Assembly (NCBI RefSeq): GCF_000327065.1
Contig: NC_019936.1
Location: forward strand, 434,001-498,000
Direction: 5' to 3'
Source of the DNA: Stutzerimonas stutzeri RCH2
GTDB lineage: Bacteria; Pseudomonadota; Gammaproteobacteria; Pseudomonadales; Pseudomonadaceae
DNA: 64,000 nucleotides
A program made the position numbers and the translations under genes. The notes below the pieces were generated by a model. It was given only the letters and a program-made list of their open reading frames with translations, did no database searches and was not told the origin of the DNA. Position 1 is the first letter of the stretch. Each line of letters opens with the position of its first letter. Of the stretch, positions 49,179 to 59,021 are shown in pieces.

Positions 49179-49610
49179 AGTCGCCACCCTCTGAGTTACC
49201 GCTATTTTATATTATATGTAGGTATTGATAAACCCAGTTGCGGCTACATAACTTGCAATAAATTGTTTCGCATTTTGATCTTCATGGTCAAGGACTCCAT
49301 TCCTCATTAAATAGCTAAACACACTTGAGATTAAAAGTTTGGAGTAGTGCGGCTGATATGGCAGTGTAGCCTAACTCACGTTCTAAAAACTTTAAATAAC
49401 TAGCCTTCGAAATTCCGCCGAGCGGCAGAGCATCATGCCGCCTAGCGCCCAATCGCCAATGCTACCCAAGAGTGAGGCAATGGGCCTGCAGGCCTCAAAG
49501 CCTGCTAGGCAGCTGGAGTCTGATGCTTACGCAGCTTCTTCATCATCCGCCACCTCCTCGCCCATCGGGGCGGGCGGTCGTGATGGTTGGACTCGGTTTT
49601 ACATTGGGCA
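49179..49610. other. AT-rich gap near the island's right end, no gene seen
   Basis: This 432-base stretch between the IetAS-like operon and the second msrA is AT-rich in its first half (e.g. TATTTTATATTATATG near 49203). It must hold the ietAS promoter reading leftward. A short open frame at 49435-49857 runs against msrA and has no ribosome site. I see no further features. Confidence 0.5.
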
Positions 49611-50156
49611 CTATTCGCGCCCAGTTGCTTTTTGGTTTTTGAATATAGTTTCCAGCTTTGCGAGCTTTGGTGCTATTGATATCTGGCAGTATCTATTGCT
49701 TGGGTTCTTTGTGAAGAAGTCTTGGTGGTATTCCTCGGCTTCGAAGAATTCAGTTAACCTCTCTAAGGTGGTTGCCGTTGGGTTTTTCCAAAGGCCATTT
49801 TTTTCAGTTTCTAGTATTGCGGTTTTCGCGGTTACTAGCTGTTCGTCGCTATCATAAAATATGGCAGATCGATATTGGGTTCCGATATCTGCACCTTGCC
49901 TATTTAGAGTGGTTGGGTCATGTATTGCAAAGAAAATCTCAAGCAATTCGGATAGGCTGATTTTGCTACTATCAAATTCAATCTTTATTGCTTCGGCATG
50001 GCCTGTTTTGCCAGTGCATATATCATCATATGTTGGTGCGTTGAGGGTTCCCCCCGTGTAGCCACATTTCACAGACTGAACGCCCTTGATTCTCTTGAAG
50101 ACTGGTTCAAGACACCAAAAGCAACCGCCTGCCAGTACTATTTTTTCGGTTTTCAT
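49611..50156 (-). CDS. msrA: Island-borne peptide methionine sulfoxide reductase MsrA
   Basis: The protein of 181 residues reduces methionine-S-sulfoxide in proteins. The active site is GGCFWCLEPVFKRIKGV (Cys12, with an extra Cys15). TYDDICTGKTGHAEAIKI, RQGADIGTQYRSAIFY and EEYHQDFFTKNPSNRYC complete the fold. It is complete and differs clearly from the host msrA it sits beside, lacking the host's N-terminal 40-residue extension. It is AT-rich like the gin genes. It lies 161 bases inside the right junction on the same strand as the disrupted msrA, so it may replace the lost activity. Confidence 0.93.
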   Translation of the reverse strand: MKTEKIVLAGGCFWCLEPVFKRIKGVQSVKCGYTGGTLNAPTYDDICTGKTGHAEAIKIEFDSSKISLSELLEIFFAIHDPTTLNRQGADIGTQYRSAIFYDSDEQLVTAKTAILETEKNGLWKNPTATTLERLTEFFEAEEYHQDFFTKNPSNRYCQISIAPKLAKLETIFKNQKATGRE

Positions 50157-50306
50157 ACGGGTCTCTGTATAAAATTCAGGGGGCTGGGGTGCTGCCGATA
50201 TGGGTGCAGTATGGCTGCTGTGCTGTCACGTAGATCGCCTGGCTGGGCTATAGCTATGCTGAGGCGCGCTAGCAATAGGATTCCTAGCATAGATTTACTC
50301 TTGACT

Positions 50307-50322
50307 GTCCTCCTAATCCCTG
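50307..50322. repeat. Right island junction (attR): inverted end plus CCCTG core
   Basis: GTCCTCCTAA at 50307-50316 is the inverse of TTAGGAGGAC and pairs with the left end. One base later, CCCTG at 50318-50322 repeats the core at 23662. Beyond it the sequence is host msrA. Confidence 0.75.
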
Positions 50323-50706
50323 GGTGGGGTTGTGCGCCTCCCAGAACGTTCGCAGCAAAGTGGAGTAATCGATCTGCTGAGGGTCGAATACCACCAGCAC
50401 CACCTCCGTATGGCCTGTCAGGCCGGAACAGACTTCGTCGTAGGTCGGGTTCGGTGTCAAACCGCCGGAGTAGCCTACGGCGGTGGTCCACACACCCGGT
50501 AACTCCCAGAAGCGGCGCTCTGCTCCCCAAAAGCAACCCATGGCGAATATGGCCTGGGATAAGCCAGCCGGCAAGGGCGGCTGCAAAGGGTTGCCGTTCA
50601 CATAATGGGCTGGTGGTACTGGTACGGCTGTCGAGCGGCCGGGTAACGCCTGCTCGGCAGTTGGCAGTGCCTGTTTGTTGACCAGAATCTGCGAGCGTAG
50701 CGACAT
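50318..50706 (-). pseudogene. msrA: 5' part of interrupted msrA
   Basis: The fragment starts [20 protein letters not shown], has the active site [18 protein letters not shown] and ends at [11 protein letters not shown], where the island enters. The frame reads about ten island-derived codons ([10 protein letters not shown]) before a stop at 50284-50286. It keeps the catalytic cysteine but lacks the second half of the fold, so it is presumably inactive. The promoter and start seem intact and it will still be transcribed, into the island. In P. aeruginosa msrA also neighbours dipA. Confidence 0.93.
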
Positions 50707-50817
50707 GGTTGCCTCGGTCGAAATGGGGGCGGACAGCTAGGCTACAAAAGCAGACATGATAGTGAAAGCTTGACGGCGACCACGCGTCGCCGATCTGGCG
50801 AAAGTGTTTCCCGGCGC

Positions 50818-53490
50818 TTAGCGCCAATGGGGATAGCGGCGCAAGGCGTCGCTCAGGATGTTGCCGGGAATCGGTTTGTCGAACAGATAGCCCTGGCCGA
50901 TATCGCAGCGATGATGGCGGAGGAACTTGAGTTGCTCGGCTGTCTCGATACCTTCGGCGACCACCTTCAGGTGCAGCTTGCGCGCCATGGCAATGACCGC
51001 GGAGGTGATCTCCATGTCGTCCTGATTGTCGGGAATATCCTTGATGAAGCTGCGATCGATCTTGATCACGTCAATGGGAAATTTCTTCAGGTAACTGAGC
51101 GAGGAATATCCCGTGCCGAAGTCATCCATGGCCAGGGTCAGGCCCAATGCCTTCAAACCGATCAGCTGCTGCCGGGTTTCTTCGGTTGCGTCGAGCAGCA
51201 GGCTTTCGGTCAGCTCCAGTTCCAGCTGACCCGGAGAAAGCTGCTCCTCCAGAAGGATGGAGGCAATCGAGCCCAGCAGATCCGGGTCAGAGAATTGCTT
51301 GGGAGACAGGTTGATCGCAATCTGCGGTTTGCCGTGGCCCAGCGCCGACAGTCTGACGCCCATGCGACATGCCTCGCGCAGGACCCACTTGCCGATAGGA
51401 ATGATCAGGCCGGTCTCTTCAGCGACACTGATGAACTGATCCGGGCGGATCATTCCTTTTTCCGGATGGTTCCAGCGCAGCAACGCTTCCAGTCCCTGCA
51501 GCTGTCCGCTACGCAGGCACAGCTTCGGCTGATAGAAGACTTCAAGCTCGTTCTGAGTGAGGGCGCGGCGCAGGTTGTTCTCGACGAACAGCTTGTAGTT
51601 GGCCTCGGCATGCAGTGCCTCGGTGAAGATCTGCACCTGATTCTTGCCGTTGGCCTTGGCCTTGTGCAGCGCTTGTCCCGCATGCTTCATCAGCGTTTCC
51701 GGATCCCGACCGTGTTGCGGCGAGCAGGCCAGTCCCAGCGACGCGCTGACGCTGATCAGCTGCTTGTCGACGAACAGTGGTTTGTCGAGGACGCGCAGAA
51801 CCTGATCGGCCAGCCGCAGCCCTTCATCCAGCTCCATGTCATCGAACAGCAAAGCGAACTCGTTGCTGGCAAACCGTGCCAGCACGCTCTGCTGACTGAG
51901 GCCGTTGCGCAGTCGGCGCGCCAGGCTGGTAAGCAGCTTGTCGCCGGTCTGGTGGCCGAGGCTGTCGTTGATGCGCTTGAAGTTGTCGATATCCACCAAC
52001 AGCAGGCAGAGCCGAGGCTCGGCACCTGCAGCAAAGCGTTCCTCGAGGCTGCGAATGAAATATGGCCGGTTGCCGAGGTTGGTCAGGTTATCGGTATAGG
52101 CCAGTCGCTCAATATGCTGATGGGCCAGTTTGCTGCGGGTGATGTCTTCGTAGATGCCGATGTAATGAGTCAGCACGCCTTCATCGTTGAACACCTTGGA
52201 GATCGACAGCTGACCCCAGTAGGGCTCCAGATTCTTGCGGCGGGAGCGGAACTCGCCCTGCCAGCTGTTGCTGTGGGCGAGCACCGATGAGGTATCGAAC
52301 AGCAACTCGCTGAGATTTTCCAAGGCCTTCAGATCGGTCAGGCGGTGGCCGCGTACCTCGGCCGCGGAGAACTGGCTGATGCTGGTGAAGGCCGGATTGA
52401 CATACTCCACGCGACCGTCACGGTCGACCAGGATGAAGGCACTTGCGCTCTGTTCCACGGCGCGCTGGAACAGACTGAGCATATGGGTCGCGCTCAGGCG
52501 TTGCTGGTTGGCCAGCACTTGTGCGTATTGGTCCGCCAGCTCTCCGGCGAAGGCGACCTCGTCGGCTTGCCAGGTTCTCGGCTGACCGGCGTGCTGCAGG
52601 CTCAACACGCCAATCACTTCACCACCGACTCGAATGCTGGCGTCGAGGATCGAGCGGATGCCTTGCGGACGATGGAGCTGCTCGCCTAATGCGCTGGTGC
52701 GATGGTCCTGCGACACGTCCTGCGCATCGACGGCCCGCCCGCTCTGCAGGGCTTGCAGATAGCGCGGGAAGGGCGTCAGCTCCACTTCCGGCAGCGTTTC
52801 ATAGTTGTCGCTGCCGAGCCTGTAGCAAGCAATCGGCTCGAGGCGGGTGCCGTTCAGATGCCAGATGGCTGCACGGTCGACCTCATAGACTTCGCAGGCG
52901 GCCTGCGTGATCAGTTGCGCTGCTTCCTGCTGTGGATTGGTGGAGCTGTATCGGTGCCGCGCCAGCTTGACGATGAGTCCCTGCTGCGTACGTGAGCGCA
53001 GCATGTGTTCGAGGTGTTCGTCCTGCGTCTGCTGGTGCTGCTGCAGCGAGGTGCGAAGGCGGGCATTCTGGGACCTGAGGTCCTGATCCGACTCTGGCCT
53101 TCGGCCCGCCATCAGATAGCCCCGCAGCAATTCACGCCCGTACTGCTGGCAGACTTCGCCCAGCTCAGTGATATCCAGCACACTGTCAGGTGTGTGTAGC
53201 CGGTAACTGACGGAATAGTGGTTGCGTGCGCTCAGCTGCTGCTGGATATCTTCATGCAGCTGAAGACGAGCGCTGGGCTCCATCAGGCTGGCATAAGGGG
53301 AGTCGATCAGTGAGCACAGGTCGCTGGCAGACACGCCGAGCAGACGTTCACAGGCAGGGTCGAGAAACAGCAGCGTCCAGCTGGACTCGTTCAGCCGCTC
53401 GAAACGCAGCATGCCCAGCCGTGAAGGCACTGGCAACTGCGTCACAACCTCGGTCGCCAGGCGGCTGGCGGCATCGGTATGTATTTTCAT
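50818..53490 (-). CDS. dipA: c-di-GMP phosphodiesterase DipA (GAF-PAS-GGDEF-EAL)
   Basis: The protein of 890 residues has an N-terminal PAS-like region, GAF at about 170-330, PAS at about 345-465, GGDEF at about 475-635 and EAL at about 645-885. The GGDEF site is degenerate, ASNEF, so no cyclase activity is expected. The EAL motifs are intact: EALLRW, NLSPKQF, ELTESLLL, DDFGTGYSSLSYLKKFPIDV and GIETAEQL. This is the domain order and ASNEF variant of P. aeruginosa DipA (PA5017), which drives biofilm dispersal. The neighbourhood msrA-dipA-aceF-aceE is also the same. I start at 53490; a GTG at 53547 would add 19 residues. Confidence 0.92.
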   Translation of the reverse strand: MKIHTDAASRLATEVVTQLPVPSRLGMLRFERLNESSWTLLFLDPACERLLGVSASDLCSLIDSPYASLMEPSARLQLHEDIQQQLSARNHYSVSYRLHTPDSVLDITELGEVCQQYGRELLRGYLMAGRRPESDQDLRSQNARLRTSLQQHQQTQDEHLEHMLRSRTQQGLIVKLARHRYSSTNPQQEAAQLITQAACEVYEVDRAAIWHLNGTRLEPIACYRLGSDNYETLPEVELTPFPRYLQALQSGRAVDAQDVSQDHRTSALGEQLHRPQGIRSILDASIRVGGEVIGVLSLQHAGQPRTWQADEVAFAGELADQYAQVLANQQRLSATHMLSLFQRAVEQSASAFILVDRDGRVEYVNPAFTSISQFSAAEVRGHRLTDLKALENLSELLFDTSSVLAHSNSWQGEFRSRRKNLEPYWGQLSISKVFNDEGVLTHYIGIYEDITRSKLAHQHIERLAYTDNLTNLGNRPYFIRSLEERFAAGAEPRLCLLLVDIDNFKRINDSLGHQTGDKLLTSLARRLRNGLSQQSVLARFASNEFALLFDDMELDEGLRLADQVLRVLDKPLFVDKQLISVSASLGLACSPQHGRDPETLMKHAGQALHKAKANGKNQVQIFTEALHAEANYKLFVENNLRRALTQNELEVFYQPKLCLRSGQLQGLEALLRWNHPEKGMIRPDQFISVAEETGLIIPIGKWVLREACRMGVRLSALGHGKPQIAINLSPKQFSDPDLLGSIASILLEEQLSPGQLELELTESLLLDATEETRQQLIGLKALGLTLAMDDFGTGYSSLSYLKKFPIDVIKIDRSFIKDIPDNQDDMEITSAVIAMARKLHLKVVAEGIETAEQLKFLRHHRCDIGQGYLFDKPIPGNILSDALRRYPHWR

Positions 53491-53600
53491 CGAGCGGTTG
53501 GCTTCCAGTATGCTCCACGGAGTCGGGCTGGCTCGGGCTCCAGGCACCGTTCCAGCGAAGGACGATGGCTAAATAATATTAATTTCGGCAAGGGTGCATC

Positions 53601-54128
53601 ATGCGACAGGGACTGACAAGTCGACTTGCAAAGTTAGTGATGGTCTCGGTTTTCTGGACGATCGGCACACCATCGATGGCGGCTGAGCCAATCGAATTCG
53701 GTTCTGACGAATCGACCCTTTACCTGACCGAACTGAAGAAGCTTTATCTCACCTCGAGCGATCGCACGGCGCTGCTGACGCACAGCAATAGCCTGTTGGA
53801 TACCTACGCATTGCGTGCCGGTTACCAGGTCGGCCAGGCCAATCCCCAGGACTTTCTCTACGAGCTGAGCGTCACCGCGCCGGGCGAGTTGCGTATCCGT
53901 GAGGAAGTGCGCGGCAGCAGTGGCGGCGTAGCCGTTCGCAATCGCAGTCTGTCGGTATTTGGTCTCGATCCCTACCTGCAATACCAGTGTCCTCCTCAGG
54001 GGCCTAGCTGCTTCGTCAACAGTCCGGTCGACGGCCTGCCGTTGGTGGTCATCCTGCGCGACCCCAAGGGCGCCGAAGAGCTCGCCAAGGCACTGTCGTT
54101 TCTGATTCGCAACCTGCAAAAGGGCTGA
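53601..54128 (+). CDS. Exported protein of unknown function
   Basis: The protein of 175 residues has a probable signal peptide (MRQGLTSRLAKLVMVSVFW, cut after SMA near residue 27). The mature part has two cysteines in YQCPPQGPSCFV that could form a disulfide, and ends in a helix. I do not recognise a family; the gene is typical of Pseudomonas between dipA and aceF. It ends at a strong terminator hairpin shared with aceF. Confidence 0.75.
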   Translation: MRQGLTSRLAKLVMVSVFWTIGTPSMAAEPIEFGSDESTLYLTELKKLYLTSSDRTALLTHSNSLLDTYALRAGYQVGQANPQDFLYELSVTAPGELRIREEVRGSSGGVAVRNRSLSVFGLDPYLQYQCPPQGPSCFVNSPVDGLPLVVILRDPKGAEELAKALSFLIRNLQKG

Positions 54129-54184
54129 CAGAACGGCCAGCGACTGCACCTGAGCTGATGGCTTTCCGGCAACCTGGAAAACAA

Positions 54185-54218
54185 GAACGCCGCGCCCTCG
54201 TGAGAGGACGCGGCGTTC
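54185..54218. terminator. Bidirectional terminator between the exported protein and aceF
   Basis: GAACGCCGCG-C-CCTC, loop GTGA, GAGG-A-CGCGGCGTTC forms a long hairpin with one mismatch. It is flanked by AAACAA on the left and TGTTTG on the right, so it can serve both convergent genes, though the T runs are short. Confidence 0.8.
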
Positions 54219-54236
54219 CTGTTTGGGTACAGGCGT

Positions 54237-56240
54237 TTACAGCAGCATCGTACGAATATCCGCCAGCAGCTCGGATAGGCGCTTGGTGAAGCGCGCCGCC
54301 GCCGCACCGTTGATGACACGGTGGTCATAGGATAGCGACAGCGGCAGCATCAGCCGTGGCTGGAAGGCCTTGCCATCCCACACCGGCTGCATGGTCGCCT
54401 TGGATACGCCGAGGATCGCCACTTCCGGTGCATTGACGATCGGCGTGAAGCCGGTGCCGCCGATGTGGCCGAGGCTGGAGATCGTGAAGCACGCACCCTG
54501 CATCGCATCCGGTGAAAGCTTCTTGGTACGTGCCTTCTCAGCCAGCTCCGCAGCCTCGCCGGCTAGTTGCAGCAGGCTCTTCTGGTCGACGTTGCGAATC
54601 ACCGGGACCATCAGGCCATCCGGCGTGTCGACGGCAAAACCTACGTGCACGTACTTCTTGCGGATCAGCGCCTTGCCGCTCGGGGCCAGCGAACTGTTGA
54701 AGTCCGGCAGTTCCTTGAGCAGGTGCGCGCACGCCTTGAGCAGCAGCGGCAGCACGGTGAGCTTGACCCCAGCCTTTTCGGCGATTGCCTTCTGCGCGAC
54801 GCGGAAGGCTTCCAGCTCGGTAATGTCGGCCGACTCGAACTGGGTCACGTGCGGCACGTTGAGCCAGCTGCGATGCAGGTTGGCGGCACCGACCTGCATC
54901 AGGCGAGTCATTGCTACTTCTTCGACTTCACCGAAACGGCTGAAGTCTATCGCCGGGATCGGCGGGATGCCCGCACCACCGGTAGCACCTTCGGCAGGAG
55001 CCTGCTTGACCTTGTGCAGCATGTTCTTGACGTAGGCCTGAACGTCTTCCTTGAGGATTCGGCCCTTCGGACCAGTGGCCGGAACATCAGCCAGCTCTAC
55101 GCCAAACTCGCGGGCAAGCATGCGTACCGCTGGCCCCGCATGCACCTTGGTGCCAGCCTTGCTCGGACCGCTGACCGCCGGAGCGGGCGTTGCGGCAGCT
55201 TTCGCCTCGGGAACGCCTTGCTTGTTCGGTGCAACCGCCTGCTGTTGCGGTGCAGCCTCCGCCTTGGTGGCGGGCTTCTTCGCTGGTGCGGTGCCTTGAA
55301 CCCTTAGGGTCAGGATCAGATCGCCGGTCCTGGCTTCGTCGCCGACCTTGATCGACAGCGATTCCACAATACCGGCCTTGGGTGCCGGAATCTCCATGCT
55401 GGCTTTGTCCGATTCCAGCGTGATCAGCGACTGGTCCGCCTCGACGCTGTCCCCGGCCTTGACCATCACTTCGATGACATTGGCACTGCCGCTGGAGCCG
55501 ATGTCCGGGATGCGTACTTCTTCCACGGATTCGCCGGCGTCTTCGGCAGGTTCTTCAACTGCCGGCTCGCTGAGCTTTTGCTTCGGTGCGCTTGCCGCCT
55601 GGCTTGCTGGCGCCTTGCTTGCTGCCGGCTTGCTGGGCGCTGCGCCTTTGAGAACCAGGATCAGATCGCCGGTGCCGACTTCATCGCCTACCTTGACCGA
55701 AATGCTCTCGACCACGCCGGCTGCGGGAGACGGAATCTCCATGCTGGCCTTGTCCGACTCGAGCGTGATCAACGCTTGCTCGGCGGCAATGGTATCGCCG
55801 GGTTTAACCGCGATTTCGATCACGCTGGCTTTGCCCAAGGAGCCGATATCCGGAACCTTGATCTCCTGTGTCTCGCCTTCGCCGGCCGAGGCCGAAGCAT
55901 CGTCGTCGCCCGGAGGCGTCGGCGCTTCGGTTTCATCGGTCGGGCCGCCGCTCGCCGCGCCAGCAGGTTCGGCTGCAGCCTGTGAGGGAGCCGCGCTGTC
56001 CTGGCCGTCTTCGCTTTCCAGTTCCAGCAGCTCGTCGCCTTCTTTCAGGCGATCGCCGAGCTTGACCTTCAGGCTCTTCACCACGCCCGCCTTGGGCGCG
56101 GGAATTTCCATGCTGGCCTTGTCGGATTCGAGCGTCAGGATGCTCTGGTCGGCTTCGATACGGTCGCCGACCTTGACGAACAATTCGATTACTTCACCCT
56201 CACCGCTGCCGATGTCGGGTACGCGTATGGTTTCACTCAC
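54237..56240 (-). CDS. aceF: Pyruvate dehydrogenase E2, dihydrolipoamide acetyltransferase
   Basis: The protein of 667 residues transfers the acetyl group to CoA. Three lipoyl domains carry the lysine in DKASMEIP (about residues 40, 160 and 280), joined by Ala/Pro-rich linkers. A peripheral subunit-binding domain follows (VRMLAREFGVELADVPATGP, about 370-405). The catalytic domain ends SYDHRVINGAAAARFTKRLS, with His near 640 and Asn near 644, as in the Azotobacter enzyme (many other E2s have Asp). I start at GTG 56240 with AGGAG eight bases ahead. It lies 24 bases after aceE. Confidence 0.96.
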   Translation of the reverse strand: MSETIRVPDIGSGEGEVIELFVKVGDRIEADQSILTLESDKASMEIPAPKAGVVKSLKVKLGDRLKEGDELLELESEDGQDSAAPSQAAAEPAGAASGGPTDETEAPTPPGDDDASASAGEGETQEIKVPDIGSLGKASVIEIAVKPGDTIAAEQALITLESDKASMEIPSPAAGVVESISVKVGDEVGTGDLILVLKGAAPSKPAASKAPASQAASAPKQKLSEPAVEEPAEDAGESVEEVRIPDIGSSGSANVIEVMVKAGDSVEADQSLITLESDKASMEIPAPKAGIVESLSIKVGDEARTGDLILTLRVQGTAPAKKPATKAEAAPQQQAVAPNKQGVPEAKAAATPAPAVSGPSKAGTKVHAGPAVRMLAREFGVELADVPATGPKGRILKEDVQAYVKNMLHKVKQAPAEGATGGAGIPPIPAIDFSRFGEVEEVAMTRLMQVGAANLHRSWLNVPHVTQFESADITELEAFRVAQKAIAEKAGVKLTVLPLLLKACAHLLKELPDFNSSLAPSGKALIRKKYVHVGFAVDTPDGLMVPVIRNVDQKSLLQLAGEAAELAEKARTKKLSPDAMQGACFTISSLGHIGGTGFTPIVNAPEVAILGVSKATMQPVWDGKAFQPRLMLPLSLSYDHRVINGAAAARFTKRLSELLADIRTMLL

Positions 56241-56264
56241 AATAGGTTCTCCTGTGCGCACGCA

Positions 56265-58910
56265 TCAGCAATCCAGCGGATTGCGCTTCTCGGGGTCGAT
56301 ACCGAACTCGGTGATGGCGTTGGCCACCACGGTGCGTTCGATGGCGCCGCGATCGGCGAGTGCTTGCAGTGCGGCCACAGTCACCCAGCGACGGTCGACC
56401 TCGAAGAAATCACGCAGCTTGGCGCGCGAGTCGCTGCGGCCGAAACCGTCCGTACCCAGCACCTGGTATTCGCGCGACGGCACCCACTGGCGGATCTGGT
56501 CGGCGAACAGCTTCATGTAGTCGGTCGAGGCGATGACCGGACCTTCGCGGCCTTCCAGGCACTGCTGGACGTAGCTCTTGCGCGGCTCCTCGGTCGGGTG
56601 CAAACGGTTCCAGCGGTCTATCGCCAGGCCATCGCGGCGCAGTTCGTTGAAGCTGGTGACGCTCCAGACGTCGGCGCCCACGCCCATCTTGGCGAGGATG
56701 TCCACCGCGGCGCGGACTTCGCGCAGGATGGTGCCCGAACCCAGCAGCTGCACTCGGTGCTTGAAGTCGCCCTTGGCTTCTTCGAGCAGGTACATGCCTT
56801 TGATGATGCCGTCCTCGACACCCTGCGGCATGGCCGGCTGCTGGTAGTTCTCGTTCATCACGGTGATGTAGTAGTAGACGCTCTTCTGCTGCTCCATCAT
56901 CTCGTGCATGCCGTGGTGCATGATCACCGCCAGCTCGTAGCCGTAGGTGGGGTCATAGCTGCGGCAGTTGGGGATGGTGCTGGCGAGGATGTGGCTGTGG
57001 CCGTCCTCGTGCTGCAGGCCTTCACCGTTGAGCGTGGTGCGCCCGGAAGTGCCGCCGAGCAGGAAGCCGCGGGTCTGGGCATCGCCGGCCGCCCAGGCCA
57101 GGTCACCGATACGCTGGAAGCCGAACATCGAGTAGAAGATGTAGACTGGCAGCATCGGCTGGTTGTAGTTGCTGTAGGCGGTACCTGCGGCAATGAACGA
57201 GGAGAACGCACCGGCTTCGTTGAGACCTTCCTGCAGGATCTGGCCGTCCTTTTCCTCGCGGTAGTACATCACCTGGTCGCGGTCGACCGGCTCGTACAGC
57301 TGCCCGACCGGGGAGTAGATACCCAGCTGGCGGAACATGCCTTCCATGCCGAAGGTGCGCGCCTCGTCGGCTAGGATCGGCACGATACGCTTGCCGAGAT
57401 CCTTGTCCTTGACCAGCTGCGAGAGGATGCGGCCGAAGGCCATGGTGGTGGAAATCTCGCGGTCACCGGAGCCGTCGAGCACTGCCTTGAGGGTATCCAG
57501 CGGCGGTGTCGGGATGCTGAAGCTCTTCGGCCGGCGCTGCGGCAGATGCCCGCCCAGCTTGTCGCGGCACTTGCGCAGGTACTTCATTTCCGCGCTGTCT
57601 TCGGCCGGGCGATAGAACGGCAGCTCTTCGAGTTGCGAGTCGTTGACCGGGATGTCGAAGCGATCGCGGAATTTCTTCAGGCTGTCGATATCGACTTTCT
57701 TGGTGTTGTGGGCGATGTTCTTCGCCTCACCGGCACCGGTGCCGTAGCCCTTGATGGTATGCGCCAGGATGACGGTCGGCTGGCCCTTGTGGTGCACGGC
57801 CTGGTGGTAGGCCGCATAGACCTTGTAGGGGTCGTGGCCGCCGCGGTTGAGCTTCCAGACCTCTTCGTCGGACATGCTCTCGACGCGCTTGAGCAGCTCG
57901 GGGTCGGCGCCGAAGAAATGCTTGCGCACGTAGGCGCCGTCTTTGGCCTTGTAGTTCTGGTATTCACCATCGATCGCCTGGTCCATGCGGCGTTGCATGC
58001 GACCGTCCTCGTCGACCGCGAACAGCGGGTCCCACAGGCGGCCCCAGACGACCTTGTTGACGTTCCAGTTGGCGCCTTTGAACACGCCTTCCAGTTCCTG
58101 AATGATCTTGCCGTTGCCACGAACCGGGCCGTCCAGACGCTGCAGGTTGCAGTTGATGACGAATACCAGGTTGTCGAGATTCTCACGGCCAGCCAGGGAG
58201 ATCGCGCCGAGGGTTTCCGGCTCGTCGCACTCGCCGTCGCCAATGAAGCACCAGACGCGCTGCTTGCCTTTCGGAATGAAGCCGCGGTTTTCCAGGTACT
58301 TCATGAAGCGCGCCTGGTAGATCGCGGTGATCGGGCCGAGGCCCATGGAGACGGTCGGGAACTGCCAGAAGTCCGGCATCAGGTGCGGGTGCGGGTAGCT
58401 CGACAGACCCTTGCCATCGACTTCCTGGCGGAAGTTGAGCATCTGCTCTTCAGTCAGGCGGCCTTCCAGGAAGGCGCGGGCGTAAATGCCGGGGGAGGCG
58501 TGGCCCTGGTAGTAGATCAGGTCGCCGCCATGCTCTTCGGTCGGTGCCTGGAAGAAGTAGTTGAAGCCGATGTCGTAAAGCGTGGCGCTGGAGGCGAAGG
58601 TGGAAATATGGCCGCCCAGGTCCGGATCCTTCAGATTCGCACGCATCACCATGGCCAGGGCATTCCAGCGGACCAGAGAGCGGATTCGACGCTCCATGAA
58701 CAGGTCGCCGGGCATCTTGGCTTCACGGGTGACGGGGATGGTGTTGCGGTACGGCGTGGTGATGCCGTAGGGCAGCGGAGTGCCGCTACGTGTGGCCAGT
58801 TCGCCCATCCGGGTCATCAGGTAGTGAGCGCGGTCTTCACCCTCGCGGTCGAGGACGGACTCGAGGGCGTCCAGCCATTCCTGGGTTTCGACGGGATCGA
58901 GATCTTGCAT
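56265..58910 (-). CDS. aceE: Pyruvate dehydrogenase E1 component AceE
   Basis: This homodimeric thiamine diphosphate enzyme of 881 residues decarboxylates pyruvate and acetylates E2. The TPP motif is FIGDGECDEPETLGAISLAG through VFVINCNLQRLDGP (about 225-260). PLPYGITTPYRNTIP near residue 40 is typical of bacterial AceE. The start MQDLDPVETQEWLDALES at 58910 has GGAG six bases ahead; upstream in-frame codons run into the operator region. It heads the aceE-aceF operon, divergent from glnE. Confidence 0.96.
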   Translation of the reverse strand: MQDLDPVETQEWLDALESVLDREGEDRAHYLMTRMGELATRSGTPLPYGITTPYRNTIPVTREAKMPGDLFMERRIRSLVRWNALAMVMRANLKDPDLGGHISTFASSATLYDIGFNYFFQAPTEEHGGDLIYYQGHASPGIYARAFLEGRLTEEQMLNFRQEVDGKGLSSYPHPHLMPDFWQFPTVSMGLGPITAIYQARFMKYLENRGFIPKGKQRVWCFIGDGECDEPETLGAISLAGRENLDNLVFVINCNLQRLDGPVRGNGKIIQELEGVFKGANWNVNKVVWGRLWDPLFAVDEDGRMQRRMDQAIDGEYQNYKAKDGAYVRKHFFGADPELLKRVESMSDEEVWKLNRGGHDPYKVYAAYHQAVHHKGQPTVILAHTIKGYGTGAGEAKNIAHNTKKVDIDSLKKFRDRFDIPVNDSQLEELPFYRPAEDSAEMKYLRKCRDKLGGHLPQRRPKSFSIPTPPLDTLKAVLDGSGDREISTTMAFGRILSQLVKDKDLGKRIVPILADEARTFGMEGMFRQLGIYSPVGQLYEPVDRDQVMYYREEKDGQILQEGLNEAGAFSSFIAAGTAYSNYNQPMLPVYIFYSMFGFQRIGDLAWAAGDAQTRGFLLGGTSGRTTLNGEGLQHEDGHSHILASTIPNCRSYDPTYGYELAVIMHHGMHEMMEQQKSVYYYITVMNENYQQPAMPQGVEDGIIKGMYLLEEAKGDFKHRVQLLGSGTILREVRAAVDILAKMGVGADVWSVTSFNELRRDGLAIDRWNRLHPTEEPRKSYVQQCLEGREGPVIASTDYMKLFADQIRQWVPSREYQVLGTDGFGRSDSRAKLRDFFEVDRRWVTVAALQALADRGAIERTVVANAITEFGIDPEKRNPLDC

Positions 58911-59021
58911 GGCTTGCTCCATGGCGGAAAGGCTTCCAGAATCGGTCGCCTGTTCGCTACCGGCTTTGTGGGCCGGTGCGTGTAATGTCTTGGACGAATG
59001 CCGGGGGTAGAACCGGGCGTC

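Noticed and set aside
49435..49857. A 140-codon frame opposite the island msrA
   Set aside because: It overlaps a clear msrA on the other strand, has no ribosome site and no recognisable motif.
57546..58985. A 479-codon open frame antisense to aceE (and a similar long one at 56364-57374)
   Set aside because: Low-complexity Val/Leu/Asp/Gln-rich translation, no ribosome site, and fully explained by codon bias of aceE.
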